DNA of 64,000 bases from DATAWK01 sp036267255 (GCA_036267255.1 DATAWK010000031.1:140041-204040), one strand, 5' to 3'. Positions 26,644 to 36,051 are shown, numbered from the stretch's first letter. The notes: a model not told the origin generated them from the sequence alone. Numbers and translations are program-made.

Positions 26644-27662
26644 GATACTCCCTTCACTTTCCGGGAATCTTCCCTGGCTAACGCTGGAGTTGAAGCAGGC
26701 ACTCGCCTCGGATGACCCCCTTCAATGAGCCGAAGCGACGTATCAAGCAACTTTTGCAACAAGGGCGACCGATTATCTTGGCGGATGAACACGCCGCATC
26801 GCCGCGTGAGTACGTGCGTTGAAAGAGGCTTTACTGTGATCCCTGGCTGGCCAGTAATCGACGTACCGGGCAACAAGCAGATACCTGTTTTCTGCTCCAC
26901 GTAGGCCAGAGCCTCCGGCGCTGAATACGCATCAGCCACAACGCGGAGATCAACCCCGAAATCTGCAAAATGATCTTCGATTTCCCGATGGCGTTCCGGC
27001 CAAGGTTCTCTGGAGATGGCAATGATCGATTCGCCGTCGAAGTCGTTTGGATAGATTATGGACTTTACCGCGAGCCTGTGACCCACCGGGATGCAAGCAA
27101 CCAACGGCTCTTCGTAAATAGTACGGGCAAGCAGTTCGGGCGCGCGGATCGGCAGAATGCCAAAGCCGGCATGAAGCGATCCTTCGATCACTCCTCGGAC
27201 AGTGGTCGATGTCAGGCCGCTTCGGTGTTCGATATGCACCAACTGTTTGTCCTCGATGTGGATATGCATAATGGCCGCGATCAGCCGGGGTGGGAGATTG
27301 GTCGAGTGCCCAACCACCAGATGATGGTTCCTGATCGCCTGCCGAGCATGAACCTGTTCTTCAGCAAGAAGAACCTGATCGACTGCCTTCCTGGCGTCTT
27401 CGTGAAATAATTCGCCGTCCACCGTAAGAATCAGACTTCCTCTAACACTTTGAAAAAGACGGATATCAAACATATCCTCGATATTATCGAGTTGTTTTCG
27501 GACCCCGGAAGCGGAAAGTCCAAGCTCATCGGCAGCGTCATCTATGTTGTGTCGTGCCGCGACTGTCATAAGTGCTATGAGATTGTCGAGTTTCACCTTG
27601 GGCCGACGCATCCTATTCACCTGAATGCTCTTCTGTTGAAGACCACATAGATTTTGCTTCAT
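26640..27662 (-). CDS. LysR-family transcriptional regulator
   Basis: Up to 340 residues; the homologous part starts near ATG 27611. The N-terminal helix-turn-helix is LDNLIALMTVAARHNIDDAADELGLSASGVRKQLDNIEDMFDIRLF. A periplasmic-binding-like effector domain follows (HRSGLTSTTVRGVIEGSLHAGFGILP and EPLVACIPVGHRLA). The ligand is unknown. A second, distantly related LysR gene lies at 56953-57876, so the cargo is framed by two such regulators. It is the last gene before the hydrogenase-like operon, on the same strand. Confidence 0.85.
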   Translation of the reverse strand: MKQNLCGLQQKSIQVNRMRRPKVKLDNLIALMTVAARHNIDDAADELGLSASGVRKQLDNIEDMFDIRLFQSVRGSLILTVDGELFHEDARKAVDQVLLAEEQVHARQAIRNHHLVVGHSTNLPPRLIAAIMHIHIEDKQLVHIEHRSGLTSTTVRGVIEGSLHAGFGILPIRAPELLARTIYEEPLVACIPVGHRLAVKSIIYPNDFDGESIIAISREPWPERHREIEDHFADFGVDLRVVADAYSAPEALAYVEQKTGICLLPGTSITGQPGITVKPLSTHVLTRRCGVFIRQDNRSPLLQKLLDTSLRLIEGGHPRRVPASTPALAREDSRKVKGVS

Positions 27663-27730
27663 AAGTGTCAGCCCGCTGCGGGCTCACGGTGTCCAGACAG
27701 CCGTCTCCCAAGGCATCGTCGGAGATGTTC

Positions 27731-29725
27731 CTATTTGTAAAACAATGCCAATCCAAGAATCAGCACCAGGAGCATTCCGATTAACGCGTTATAAAAGTTC
27801 AAATAGCCGGATTGCAGAACACTGATTTTATCGGCGGCTTTTCTCACCAGGCGCGTCAGCGGCGCGAACAGATACGGTCCAAAGATCGGGGCAACCTCCT
27901 GATTGAAGATCAAACGGGTCACGAAGTATGGCCCGTGATCGTATTCGCGCTCAAGATTATGGGTTGGCCCGTAGATGAATCCGTAGAACGTCCGCAACGC
28001 ATTTGAAAATGCCAGAGAAGTCGTGGCAATACGGCGCGCATCTTCACGTCGGCCACCCGACCAAACCGGCACGCGGCGAACCCGAAACAGCCGTCGACTG
28101 AACAGGAAGAAGGCAAGCGGAATTAACGCCAGAAGCGGGCCGGCAATGATCATTATGGCCGGTGAGATGAAGGCAAAATTTCCGCTTAACGGAACCAGGA
28201 CCCATCCGCTCTTCATAAGAGCCGCGGCGTTGACTCCAAACAGAGAGTGGCTTGCTGGCCCAAGTGCTTGTATCCACCACGGCATGCCTACCGCCAACCC
28301 GAGCACGCACAGACCAAGAAAGAACACACTGCCGCATCGTGCTGGAGAGAGATGCGTTGGATGGGTATGCCCATCTCCCAGCAGTCCCACGCCGAAGAGC
28401 TTGGCGAAGGTTGCCAAAGCAACGGCCACGACCAATGCCAAGCCAGCAGCAGCCAGGGCAATCGTCAGCCGCGCAGCGATTACCTTCACCTGCATTCCTT
28501 GGAAGAGGGTCTGGAAAGCATACCATTCGCTGACGAACCCGGCCTGGGGAGGAAGCGCGGCAAGGCTCATCGCCGCAAAGAGTGCGCCAACTCCGAAAAA
28601 GACCGAAGTGTTTCGCAACAGACCTGTTTGCCGAATGGCATAGCTGCCATTGACCGAATACACTCCATCGGCAGCGAGAAAGAGCGTTCCCTTTGCCAAA
28701 CTGTGTGCGGCCAGATGCAGAAGGCAAACGATCCACGCCAAGCCAGCGGGGCCAGGCAATCCGCTGACAGCGAACAGCAAGGAAACACCCAGGATCGCGA
28801 CGGCCACGCCCGCATTTTCAGCAGAGGAGAGGCTCAACAGCCGCCGCCAATCCTCTTCCTGGAAGGCATTGAAGATGGTCAGAATCGCGCTGAGGATGCC
28901 GACAATGATCATGATGATGGCAACGCTCATCACCCACACTCCGGTCCGGGGAAGCCATTCGAGTACGCTGCGCGCGAGCGAGTAGAATGCAGCATTGAGA
29001 ACGATGCCGGAGAAGATGACGCCCGTCGCGCCACTGCCGGAGCCATACGCGGCTGGAAACCATTCGTAAAACGGCAGCACGCCCAGCTTGGCGCCAAAGC
29101 CAAACAGCAGCAGCAAACCAACGATCAACGCGCCTGAGGTGGGCCACACCCGCGGCGCCGTCAAGCTTGCGAAAGAATAGGAACCAGCATGGTTTCCCAG
29201 GAGCAGCAAGGCGAGCAGAATTGCGACGGCTCCCACTTCCAGCAGCGAGAGCATAAAGAGCATGGGCCTGCCGGAGGATGGTGAAACACCTTCGCCGAGG
29301 ATCATGACCGCTCCGCCAATGCTCATTACCTCCCAGGCGATCAGGAAGGACATGGCATCCTGCAAACCGAAGACTCCGAGTGCACCGAGGAGAGTAAGCG
29401 AGAGGCCAGCCAGCCAGTATCTTTTTGCCGGTCGCGAAGATGCGGTGGTGTTCAAGGCCGCCGCGAAAAGCGCGGTTAGCAGGCCAAACAGCAAGAGCCA
29501 ACAGCCACCGGCGTCCAAGTGAAACTTCACCGGCGTATCGCCTACGCTGAATCCCAGCACAAATGTCGGCGTTGCCGCAGGCAGGCCCGTCAAGCACGCC
29601 GCGACACCGCAGGTGCATCCGAGCACGATTCCCGCGCGTGCCAGCTTCCCGTTCGACTCCAGCAATGCCGCCAAGAATGAGAGGCCCCAGAACGCTGCCA
29701 TCGCAAATAGCAATTCATTTTGCAA
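27731..29725 (-). CDS. Hydrogenase-4 component B-like proton-pumping subunit (HyfB/NuoL type)
   Basis: About 664 residues from TTG 29725, 7 nt into the end of the preceding gene and preceded by GGGAGG. It is a polytopic antiporter-like subunit with a charged helix segment HLAAHSLAKGTLFLAADGVY and FGFGAKLGVLPFYEWFPAAY, the Lys-containing motifs of the Mrp/NuoL/HyfB family. It is the last gene of the operon that starts at the fluoride riboswitch near 35256. Inferred role: ion translocation in a complex-I-like assembly. Confidence 0.85.
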   Translation of the reverse strand: MQNELLFAMAAFWGLSFLAALLESNGKLARAGIVLGCTCGVAACLTGLPAATPTFVLGFSVGDTPVKFHLDAGGCWLLLFGLLTALFAAALNTTASSRPAKRYWLAGLSLTLLGALGVFGLQDAMSFLIAWEVMSIGGAVMILGEGVSPSSGRPMLFMLSLLEVGAVAILLALLLLGNHAGSYSFASLTAPRVWPTSGALIVGLLLLFGFGAKLGVLPFYEWFPAAYGSGSGATGVIFSGIVLNAAFYSLARSVLEWLPRTGVWVMSVAIIMIIVGILSAILTIFNAFQEEDWRRLLSLSSAENAGVAVAILGVSLLFAVSGLPGPAGLAWIVCLLHLAAHSLAKGTLFLAADGVYSVNGSYAIRQTGLLRNTSVFFGVGALFAAMSLAALPPQAGFVSEWYAFQTLFQGMQVKVIAARLTIALAAAGLALVVAVALATFAKLFGVGLLGDGHTHPTHLSPARCGSVFFLGLCVLGLAVGMPWWIQALGPASHSLFGVNAAALMKSGWVLVPLSGNFAFISPAIMIIAGPLLALIPLAFFLFSRRLFRVRRVPVWSGGRREDARRIATTSLAFSNALRTFYGFIYGPTHNLEREYDHGPYFVTRLIFNQEVAPIFGPYLFAPLTRLVRKAADKISVLQSGYLNFYNALIGMLLVLILGLALFYK

Positions 29726-30521
29726 AGTGGCCTCCCTGGACGAACTGTGCCGCACGGTTGAGTAGTAGGAGCAAAGAGTGGATTATCGCCGCAGGATTGG
29801 GCGGACAGCCCGGCACATAAATGTCTACGGGCAAGATGCCTTCGACGCCATGTGCGCAGCTGTATCCGCCACCCGTCGCGCCCCCTGAGACAGCGCAGGT
29901 TCCCATCGCCATCACCCATCGCGGTTCGGGCATCGCATTGTAGGTTTCGAGCAGCGGCTCGCGCATTGCATAGGTGACTGAACCGGTTACGAGTAATAAG
30001 TCAGCGAAACGCGGCGATGGGGTGAAAAAGATTCCCAGTCGATGAAGGTTGTAATAGGGATTGTTCAGCGCCTGCAATTCAGATTCGCATCCGTTGCAGG
30101 AACCTGCGTCTACATGACGAATATGCAGGCTGCGCCCGAAACATTTTTGAATTGTCTTCGTCAGTTCGTCGGCCGGTTTCGAGGCCAGCGCTTCTGCCCA
30201 AACCAGGTCTTCGCGGTTGCGCACGCCAAAGGCCCAATCTTCGGACTTCATCAGCGCATCATTCGGACAGGACTCTATGCAGAGCTGGCAGCCGATACAT
30301 TTCCCATAATCGAGGGTAAGGCGCTCACAATCTCGTCCGGCTTCAATCCCAATCGCTCCGGGAAGACACACCTCTGTACAGGCGTGGCAATTCTCCTGGC
30401 AACGATCCGGCTGGAAACGTGGCAGACCCAGCACCCCTGGCTGGACTTCCGCATTTTCCTTTCCCGGCCACGAAGTTGTGGCGATTCCTCGGTTCAACCC
30501 ATACAGAGTCCAGATCGGCAT
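29715..30521 (-). CDS. Fusion of a two-cluster ferredoxin (HyfH-like) with a NuoB/HyfI-like small subunit
   Basis: 268 residues. The N-terminal third carries two [4Fe-4S] motifs: CQENCHACTEVCLP (first spacing unusual, C-x3-C) and the canonical CIGCQLCIESCP. The C-terminal part is a NuoB-type small subunit with CNGCESE, GTCAVSGG and VPGCPPNP, the four ligands of the proximal cluster. In the hyf and hyc systems these are two separate proteins. The fusion keeps the electron path but shortens the operon. ATG 30521 has the ribosome site GGGGAG. Confidence 0.88.
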   Translation of the reverse strand: MPIWTLYGLNRGIATTSWPGKENAEVQPGVLGLPRFQPDRCQENCHACTEVCLPGAIGIEAGRDCERLTLDYGKCIGCQLCIESCPNDALMKSEDWAFGVRNREDLVWAEALASKPADELTKTIQKCFGRSLHIRHVDAGSCNGCESELQALNNPYYNLHRLGIFFTPSPRFADLLLVTGSVTYAMREPLLETYNAMPEPRWVMAMGTCAVSGGATGGGYSCAHGVEGILPVDIYVPGCPPNPAAIIHSLLLLLNRAAQFVQGGHFAK

Positions 30522-30538
30522 ATTTTCTCCCCAATCCT

Positions 30539-32032
30539 CTAGCGGTCGCAGCCAGCCATTGTCAGGCCGAAGCTTGCCTCGTTGATCGCGTAGTCCATCA
30601 TGTTGGTGTCGTGTACCGTGAACGGAAATACGCGCCAGTTGGAAAATGACGCGGACTTCACCTTGACGCGCACCAATTTGCCTGTCGCGTCGAAATGCAC
30701 GCAGTAGTAGATTGACCCTCGTGGGCCTTCACACCATCCAAGTCCTTCGCCTCCCGAAGGCAATGTGATCTCCGTCTCAATCGGTCCTTCCGGCATGGCG
30801 TCCAGCGCACTGAGCAGAAGCGCCAGGCTGCTCCGAATTTCTTCCATGCGGATCTGAGAGCGGGCATGTGCATCGCCTTCCGTCCGCATGGGTATCTCCA
30901 TCGAAAGCTGGTCATAGGCAGCATAGGGATGGTCACAACGCAAATCGTGCTGGATGCCGGAAGCTCGTTTGATCGGGCCGGTCGCGCCCTGGTCGAATGC
31001 GATCTGGTGCGGTAAATGGCCAGTCGTGATCAAGCGGTCAAGATGGCTGTTCGTGTTTTCGAGCGCAGCCATGTAGTCCGTGATATCGGGTTCCAACGCA
31101 CGCAGACGCGCGGACAACGCACTCAAGTTTAGGTCGCGCCGGAGACCGCCGGGCTTGAGCAGCCCGCGCAAGAACCGGCTGCCAGTGAAAAAGCCGTTCA
31201 GTTGTTTGCATTGTTCGGCAAGGAGCTTGCCCTGCGCTTCGCCCACTTTGAGCGTTGTCGTGTGGCAAAGATGGCCGAGATAGTGGAGATGATTGTAGAG
31301 ACGCTCCAACTCCGCCAGGATGGTCCGCAAATAACGGGCGCGCTCGGGAACCTCACATTGGCTGGCTGTTTCGATTGCCTGACAAAATGCGAGCGCATGG
31401 GCAACACTGTCCACGCCGGAAATACGTTCCGCGATCAATGTACCCAGGACGGGTGACAGCCCTTCAAAGCGCTTTTCCATTCCGCGATGTTTGAAGAACA
31501 GACGTGGATGACAATGCAGAATCGCTTCGCCGACGTAGTAGAAGACGATCTGCGCCGATTCAAGCACGTCCGCCCTTACAGGACCGAATGGCAATATCTG
31601 GACATCGCTGCCCTCTACAGGTGGCAAGTCCCACGGCTGCTCGGTATATGGAATCATTTCGTCTTTCGGATAGCGTGGGTCGAGCGGCGGAACCGACGGA
31701 TGAGCGCCTTCATGCAACACGAGGGGACGAGGTTCAGGATGCCCTTGAAAGGGGATTCCGCAGAGGTCCGTCATTTCACGCTCGTACCACCCGAGGAGCG
31801 GGATGCTCTTTGCAAGCGACTGAAGTTCCTGCGAACCCTCGGCAAGCTGGCATCGCAAGAGTGAAAACGACTTACGTGGGCCTTGGTCTGCGAGATAAAG
31901 GATCTCAGGAGGTGCGCCAGGTTCCGGGAACCATGCGTAGGCCATCTGCAGGCGCGCGCCGTTTTCGACGAGGTGCTGGCAGGCGTGCGGGACTTCATTC
32001 GGTTGGAGTGTCCGTTCTGTCGCGCCCCTCAC
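30539..32032 (-). CDS. HyfG/HycE/NuoCD-like large subunit lacking the NiFe ligands
   Basis: 497 residues from GTG 32032, which overlaps the hyfF-like stop as GTGA and has ribosome site GGGAGGT. The N-terminal part is NuoC-like (IPLLGWYEREMTDLCGIPFQGH); the rest is like HycE/NuoD (LHCHPRLFFKHRGMEKRFEG and RAERYLR-type ERARYLRTILAELERLYNHLHYLG). At the first metal site, where hydrogenases have C-G-x-C, this protein has ERISGVDSVAH. The C-terminus ends FGLTMAGCDR instead of DPCxxC. It should therefore not bind a NiFe centre and is probably an energy-converting hydrogenase-related (Ehr) subunit. Confidence 0.85.
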   Translation of the reverse strand: MRGATERTLQPNEVPHACQHLVENGARLQMAYAWFPEPGAPPEILYLADQGPRKSFSLLRCQLAEGSQELQSLAKSIPLLGWYEREMTDLCGIPFQGHPEPRPLVLHEGAHPSVPPLDPRYPKDEMIPYTEQPWDLPPVEGSDVQILPFGPVRADVLESAQIVFYYVGEAILHCHPRLFFKHRGMEKRFEGLSPVLGTLIAERISGVDSVAHALAFCQAIETASQCEVPERARYLRTILAELERLYNHLHYLGHLCHTTTLKVGEAQGKLLAEQCKQLNGFFTGSRFLRGLLKPGGLRRDLNLSALSARLRALEPDITDYMAALENTNSHLDRLITTGHLPHQIAFDQGATGPIKRASGIQHDLRCDHPYAAYDQLSMEIPMRTEGDAHARSQIRMEEIRSSLALLLSALDAMPEGPIETEITLPSGGEGLGWCEGPRGSIYYCVHFDATGKLVRVKVKSASFSNWRVFPFTVHDTNMMDYAINEASFGLTMAGCDR

Positions 32033-33492
32033 TGGCCACCTCCCGCCAATTCGAGCGATATCTTTAGGAAGACATCCCACAAGCCATGTGGCCACCAAAG
32101 GCCCAGCACGAGTATCGGCAGGAAAGCCAGCCACATCGGAAGGGTTCGCCAGACTACCCACGGCAATTGACGTACTGGCTGCTCCGGCGCCTCGTCAAAA
32201 TACATAGCGCGGAAGTGCGCGAGGAAACCGATGAAAACGACGACCAGAAACACCACGAACAGCACTGCGGCCCAACGATAGGGTCCGGCGATCCCGGCAC
32301 GCAGGATGGTGAATTCGCTCAGAAAAAGTGCGAACGGCGGTGCTCCAGCGATTCCCACCGCACCCAGCAGCCAAAGAGTTCCGCTTACCGGAAACGTCTT
32401 CAGCACATGCCGGATGCCCGAGATTTCTTTTGTTCCATACGCGCGCATCGCATTGCCAGCGCCGAAGAACATCAAGGACTTGTTCATGGAGTGATTCAGC
32501 ATGTGGTAAAAGGTTCCTGCTACACCCAGCACTCCGCCAAAACCCAGTCCGAGTGCTTGTACGCCGATGTGTTCAACGCTGGAATACGCCATCAAGCGCT
32601 TGACGCCTGTTTGCCTCACGATGAAGAGCGCTGCCAACACAAAGGAGAAAATCCCGAACGCGACCACTGCGGTATGCGCGAACCGGCTGATGGATGCTCC
32701 ACTGACAACGCCGAGAAAACGCGCAATACCCAGCATGGATGCATTCAGCAACGCTCCGGAAAGCATGGCGGAAACAGGCGCGGGAGATTCGCTATGAGCA
32801 TCCGGCAACCATGTATGCATGGGCGCCAGGCCCGCCTTCGTCCCATAACCGACAAGGACCAGTAGAAACGAGATGAGGAGCAGAGGTTGGTAGACTTGCG
32901 GGGCCGAGGTGTGGAGCGCGGCCCATGTCATCGCGTAACGCGGTCCCAGGACAAACGAACCACCCCAATAGAAGAGCACCGTGCCAAGTAACGCCAGCGT
33001 AATTCCGCCGGAGACGACAACGATATATTTCCAGGCAGCCTCAGTGCTTTCGGCTTCGCGCTCAAATCCGACTAGAAAGGTGCTGATGAGGGTCGTCAGC
33101 TCAATCGCAATCCAGTAGACGCCGACATTGTTCATGACGCAGGCCGCCAGCATCGTAAAGGCGAAACCGGAGAACAATGCATAAAACAATGGGAGGCGTT
33201 TCTCCTCGTTGAGAAGCCTCATGTAGCCGACGGCATAAATGGAAGAGAGCGCGTACACAATTGAAATGCAGAGAATGACCCACGCGCCCAGCGTGTCGAT
33301 CCTTATGTAGCTGTGCCAGAAAACGACAGTGCCATGCAGTGTTTGCAGGATCAGCGGCACACTCAAAACAAGATCGATGATCGCGGCGGCGACCGTTGCA
33401 TATTCCGCAACCCGCGAATGGCGCAAAGCCATCGACAGTATCGTGGCTGCGAGCGGCGCGGCAAACAAAATTAGAAATAACTGCTGTGCCAT
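32029..33492 (-). CDS. Hydrogenase-4 component F-like proton-pumping subunit
   Basis: 487 residues with about 14 hydrophobic helices. Conserved family features are VGYGTKAGLAPMHTWLPDAHSESPAPVSAMLSG and KRLMAYSSVEHIGVQALGLG (the GTKAGLAPMHTWLPDAH block is the hallmark of HyfF/NuoM-like subunits). It starts 6 nt after the hyfE-like stop. Inferred role: a second antiporter-like ion channel of the membrane arm. Confidence 0.9.
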   Translation of the reverse strand: MAQQLFLILFAAPLAATILSMALRHSRVAEYATVAAAIIDLVLSVPLILQTLHGTVVFWHSYIRIDTLGAWVILCISIVYALSSIYAVGYMRLLNEEKRLPLFYALFSGFAFTMLAACVMNNVGVYWIAIELTTLISTFLVGFEREAESTEAAWKYIVVVSGGITLALLGTVLFYWGGSFVLGPRYAMTWAALHTSAPQVYQPLLLISFLLVLVGYGTKAGLAPMHTWLPDAHSESPAPVSAMLSGALLNASMLGIARFLGVVSGASISRFAHTAVVAFGIFSFVLAALFIVRQTGVKRLMAYSSVEHIGVQALGLGFGGVLGVAGTFYHMLNHSMNKSLMFFGAGNAMRAYGTKEISGIRHVLKTFPVSGTLWLLGAVGIAGAPPFALFLSEFTILRAGIAGPYRWAAVLFVVFLVVVFIGFLAHFRAMYFDEAPEQPVRQLPWVVWRTLPMWLAFLPILVLGLWWPHGLWDVFLKISLELAGGGQ

Positions 33493-33498
33493 GTCGCC

Positions 33499-34179
33499 TC
33501 AGCCCACCAATCGATTGAGTTCACGGCTGCTGGTGGTGCCTGCATGCACCACCAGAAAACGGACCAGCATACCGAAGCACGCCACCACAATGAGCAGATC
33601 GAAAAGTATGACGATTTCGATCAGCAGAGGCATGCCCGGCACAAGAATCTGTGAACCGAGGAAGATGCCGTTCTCCAGCACCAACAGGCCGAGAATCTGG
33701 CTGACCGCCTCGTCGCGCACGGAAAGCATCAAGAAGCCGATGAACTTCATCGATAGCATGATGGTGAGGGCAAGCACGACCACATGGGCGGCGGACGTGG
33801 TCTGCCGGCTCATATGGTTGGCGATCACAAATGCGAACATCACCAGAAAGGCCCCGACGACCAGGCAGGAACTCGGCTGGAGGACCGCATGAATTTCGCG
33901 TTTGACATGCAACCTGTCGACGATGCGCATCAGTAAGTACGGCAACACCAGGCCGCGAAAAAGCGCCGTGAGCACCGCGATCACATAGAGTTCTGGATAA
34001 CCCGCGAAATATCCCACGGCTGCGGAGAGTGCAGCAATCAGCCATGATTGGACAGCAAAGGCATACACGTAATTGCGTAGCCAATGCGACCCCAGCATTA
34101 CAAAAGTGAGCAGCAGACTGACAATAGCCAGGGAACTGAAGATCGATGCCTGCAACGAATTCAAGTGTGCCAAAAACAT
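33499..34179 (-). CDS. Hydrogenase-4 component E-like membrane subunit
   Basis: 226 residues from ATG 34179 with GAGGAG upstream. There are six or seven helices, for example SIFSSLAIVSLLLTFVML and VVLALTIMLSMKFIGFLML. A conserved-looking GLLVLENGIFLGSQ matches the NuoK-like helix of HyfE with its buried Glu. The length agrees with HyfE (about 216). It lies 10 nt after the hyfC-like stop. Confidence 0.85.
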   Translation of the reverse strand: MFLAHLNSLQASIFSSLAIVSLLLTFVMLGSHWLRNYVYAFAVQSWLIAALSAAVGYFAGYPELYVIAVLTALFRGLVLPYLLMRIVDRLHVKREIHAVLQPSSCLVVGAFLVMFAFVIANHMSRQTTSAAHVVVLALTIMLSMKFIGFLMLSVRDEAVSQILGLLVLENGIFLGSQILVPGMPLLIEIVILFDLLIVVACFGMLVRFLVVHAGTTSSRELNRLVG

Positions 34180-34189
34180 CGAATTCTCC

Positions 34190-35137
34190 TCATAACAACT
34201 GACTGGAGACAATTGCAAGAATGGCAAAAAGAAATCCTGCGGCCAGAGGCTCTTGATAGCGGTAGAAGCGAAGACGGGACTGCACAGTCTCCACAATCAC
34301 AACGACGAGTGCCACCAGGAGGAACTTGAGCAGCAACGTGACGATAGAACCGAATTGCCCAAACGCCGATCCGAGCTGCGACATTCCCCAGGGGAGCAGG
34401 AACACATTGCAAAAAATGGTATAGAGGATGAACTGCTTCATCATGGACGCCCACTTGAGCAACGCAAGCAATGGCCCCGAGTATTCGAGAATGCGGGCCT
34501 CGTCGATCATGTAGATTTCCAGATGCGTGCTCGAATGCACGGGCAACCGGTCGGTTTCCACCAGCAGCAGCGCAAAAAAACCCAATATCAGGAACAGGTG
34601 TGCGGGACTCCAGTATGCGGAAGCGCTGCCAAGCAGCAGATGGTTGACGACAAAAGGCAGCATGGACTTGGCGAGCAGACTGATTCCCACAAACACCAGA
34701 ATCAGTGTTGGTTCAGCAAGAATCGCAAGCATGGCCGTCCGGCTCGATCCGATTCCGCCGTAGACATTTCCCGTGTCCAGCCCAGCAAGAATGACGGCGA
34801 AAGAACCGAGTGTTAGAACCATGCCTCCGCCCAGAATGTCGCCCATATCGGAGAGTGGCAACGGTCGGTCGGTAAGCACGGGAATCAGAATCGGCACAAC
34901 CAACATGGCCGTGAACGAGATAAATGGGGCGATGAAATAAATCCAGGAAGCCGATTCCGGCACGACGGATTGTTTATGGAAAAACTTCCAGAGATCGCGG
35001 TAGGGCTGGAAAATGCTAGGACCGCGACTCCGCTGAACTCGTTCCTCGGTCTTCAAAATGAAGCCTTGCAGCAGCGGCGCCAGCAGGAGGACACACACGA
35101 CCTGACCGATTTGAAGGAGGACGTTGGAGAAGATCAC
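34190..35137 (-). CDS. HyfC/HycD/NuoH-like membrane subunit
   Basis: 315 residues from GTG 35137. NuoH-like features: LQGFILKTEERVQRSRGPSIFQPYRDLWKFFHK near the N-terminus and LVETDRLPVHSSTHLEIYMIDEARILEYSGP in the middle (the E-x2-R-P-like quinone-side loop). It is the first large gene of the operon. Its GTG overlaps the stop of a 34-codon leader frame (GTGA), so translation may be coupled to that leader. Confidence 0.88.
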   Translation of the reverse strand: MIFSNVLLQIGQVVCVLLLAPLLQGFILKTEERVQRSRGPSIFQPYRDLWKFFHKQSVVPESASWIYFIAPFISFTAMLVVPILIPVLTDRPLPLSDMGDILGGGMVLTLGSFAVILAGLDTGNVYGGIGSSRTAMLAILAEPTLILVFVGISLLAKSMLPFVVNHLLLGSASAYWSPAHLFLILGFFALLLVETDRLPVHSSTHLEIYMIDEARILEYSGPLLALLKWASMMKQFILYTIFCNVFLLPWGMSQLGSAFGQFGSIVTLLLKFLLVALVVVIVETVQSRLRFYRYQEPLAAGFLFAILAIVSSQLL

Positions 35138-35238
35138 GCCAGACTCCCGCTATTCTGGCGATCGGGAAGAAGCGAACCGAGAACTGGGCGGGCGACATTT
35201 TTCTTGCGTTGGCAGGAGTGGGTCTCAGTCTTCTTCAT
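35134..35238 (-). CDS. Possible 34-residue leader peptide of the hyf-like operon
   Basis: An open frame from ATG 35238 (MKKTETHSCQRKK at the start) to TGA overlapping the GTG of the hyfC-like gene. The ribosome site GAGGGAGCT lies directly after the riboswitch aptamer and can pair with its ACTCCT strand. No membrane segment and no known family. I infer a translation-coupling leader; it could also be untranslated. Confidence 0.4.
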   Translation of the reverse strand: MKKTETHSCQRKKNVARPVLGSLLPDRQNSGSLA

Positions 35239-35255
35239 GGCATAGCTCCCTCTTG

Positions 35256-35307
35256 GGGTAGGAGTCATCAGCCATGAAGGCGGTTATACGGTGGACCTCA
35301 TCACCTA
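35256..35307 (-). ncRNA. Fluoride riboswitch (crcB motif) 1, hyf-like operon
   Basis: On the minus strand: GGTGATGAGGTCCACC, a four-base linker, AACCGCC, a short loop, then GGCTGATGACTCCTAC. These are the conserved pseudoknotted segments of the fluoride aptamer. The 3' strand CTCC can alternatively pair with GGAG of the leader ribosome site about 15 nt downstream, so this looks like a translational ON switch. Confidence 0.9.
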
Positions 35308-35403
35308 AAGCGAATTGTATGAATCACAATCTTCAAGCTCCGGCCTTGCAGTTGTCAAGAAATTCACATCGTAGCTGGTAGGTAAGGTTGAACCCACCGG
35401 GGC

Positions 35404-36051
35404 TCAACAGCAGGCGCAAGCTTTACCGCGCCAGGCAGCGCGGCCTTCCTTGAGGAGCAATGGTACGGCTACGAGCGCGGCAAGCGAATCAAACCATGCG
35501 AAATGGAAGATTGCGCTGATCGCCACCCCGGTCAACGCAATCATCGCCAGATAAGCACATGTGGCCGATTGCACCGCATCGGCAGCCAGGGCGGAATTGT
35601 TGCTGCGGCGTGCTTCCCGGCGCTTCAGCCAAGCCAATATCGGCATCACGATCAGCGCCGCCAAGGTGATTCCGATACCGAGAGGGCTCGGCTCGGGACG
35701 TTGGCGCAGGGCCAAAGAAACAATGGCCACGATGCAAACAATAAGAGCAAGAGCAAACAGTAGAGCGCCAGCAGCACGGGCTGCGTTCCGTTCGGTTATG
35801 GAAACTCGCGGCAGAAACTGCCAAATGACCACTCCCGCAGACAATAACTCCACGAAGCTATCGGAGCCGAATGCAAGCATCGCGGGGCTGTGTGCCGCCG
35901 CTGCCGCATAGAGCGACAGTCCGCACTCTACCAGCATCCATATAATGGTGATTCCCTGAAGCCAGAACACCGCTCCGGAGCGGTGTTCTGGCGGTCGAGG
36001 CACGGCGCTGGATTCTGGAAGTCTGGTTTCGATCTGGATAAACTCGGACAT
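35404..36051 (-). CDS. Cation-diffusion-facilitator-like membrane protein
   Basis: About 215 residues from ATG 36051; upstream starts exist to 36108. There are five or six helices. MLAFGSDSFVELLSAGVVIWQ and NNSALAADAVQSATCAYLAM resemble the paired metal-site helices of CDF exporters (A-D-A-x-x-S). The usual C-terminal cytoplasmic domain is missing and the protein ends GKACACC, a possible metal-binding tail. The substrate is unknown. It lies between two riboswitches but is not downstream of either on its own strand. Confidence 0.65.
   Translation of the reverse strand: MSEFIQIETRLPESSAVPRPPEHRSGAVFWLQGITIIWMLVECGLSLYAAAAAHSPAMLAFGSDSFVELLSAGVVIWQFLPRVSITERNAARAAGALLFALALIVCIVAIVSLALRQRPEPSPLGIGITLAALIVMPILAWLKRREARRSNNSALAADAVQSATCAYLAMIALTGVAISAIFHFAWFDSLAALVAVPLLLKEGRAAWRGKACACC

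Noticed and set aside
28247..29137. Plus-strand open frame of 296 residues
   Set aside because: Antisense to the HyfB-like gene; Gln/Arg/His-rich translation typical of a shadow frame.
30539..32161. Functional NiFe formate hydrogenlyase
   Set aside because: The large subunit lacks both cysteine pairs for the NiFe site, and there are no maturation or formate dehydrogenase genes.
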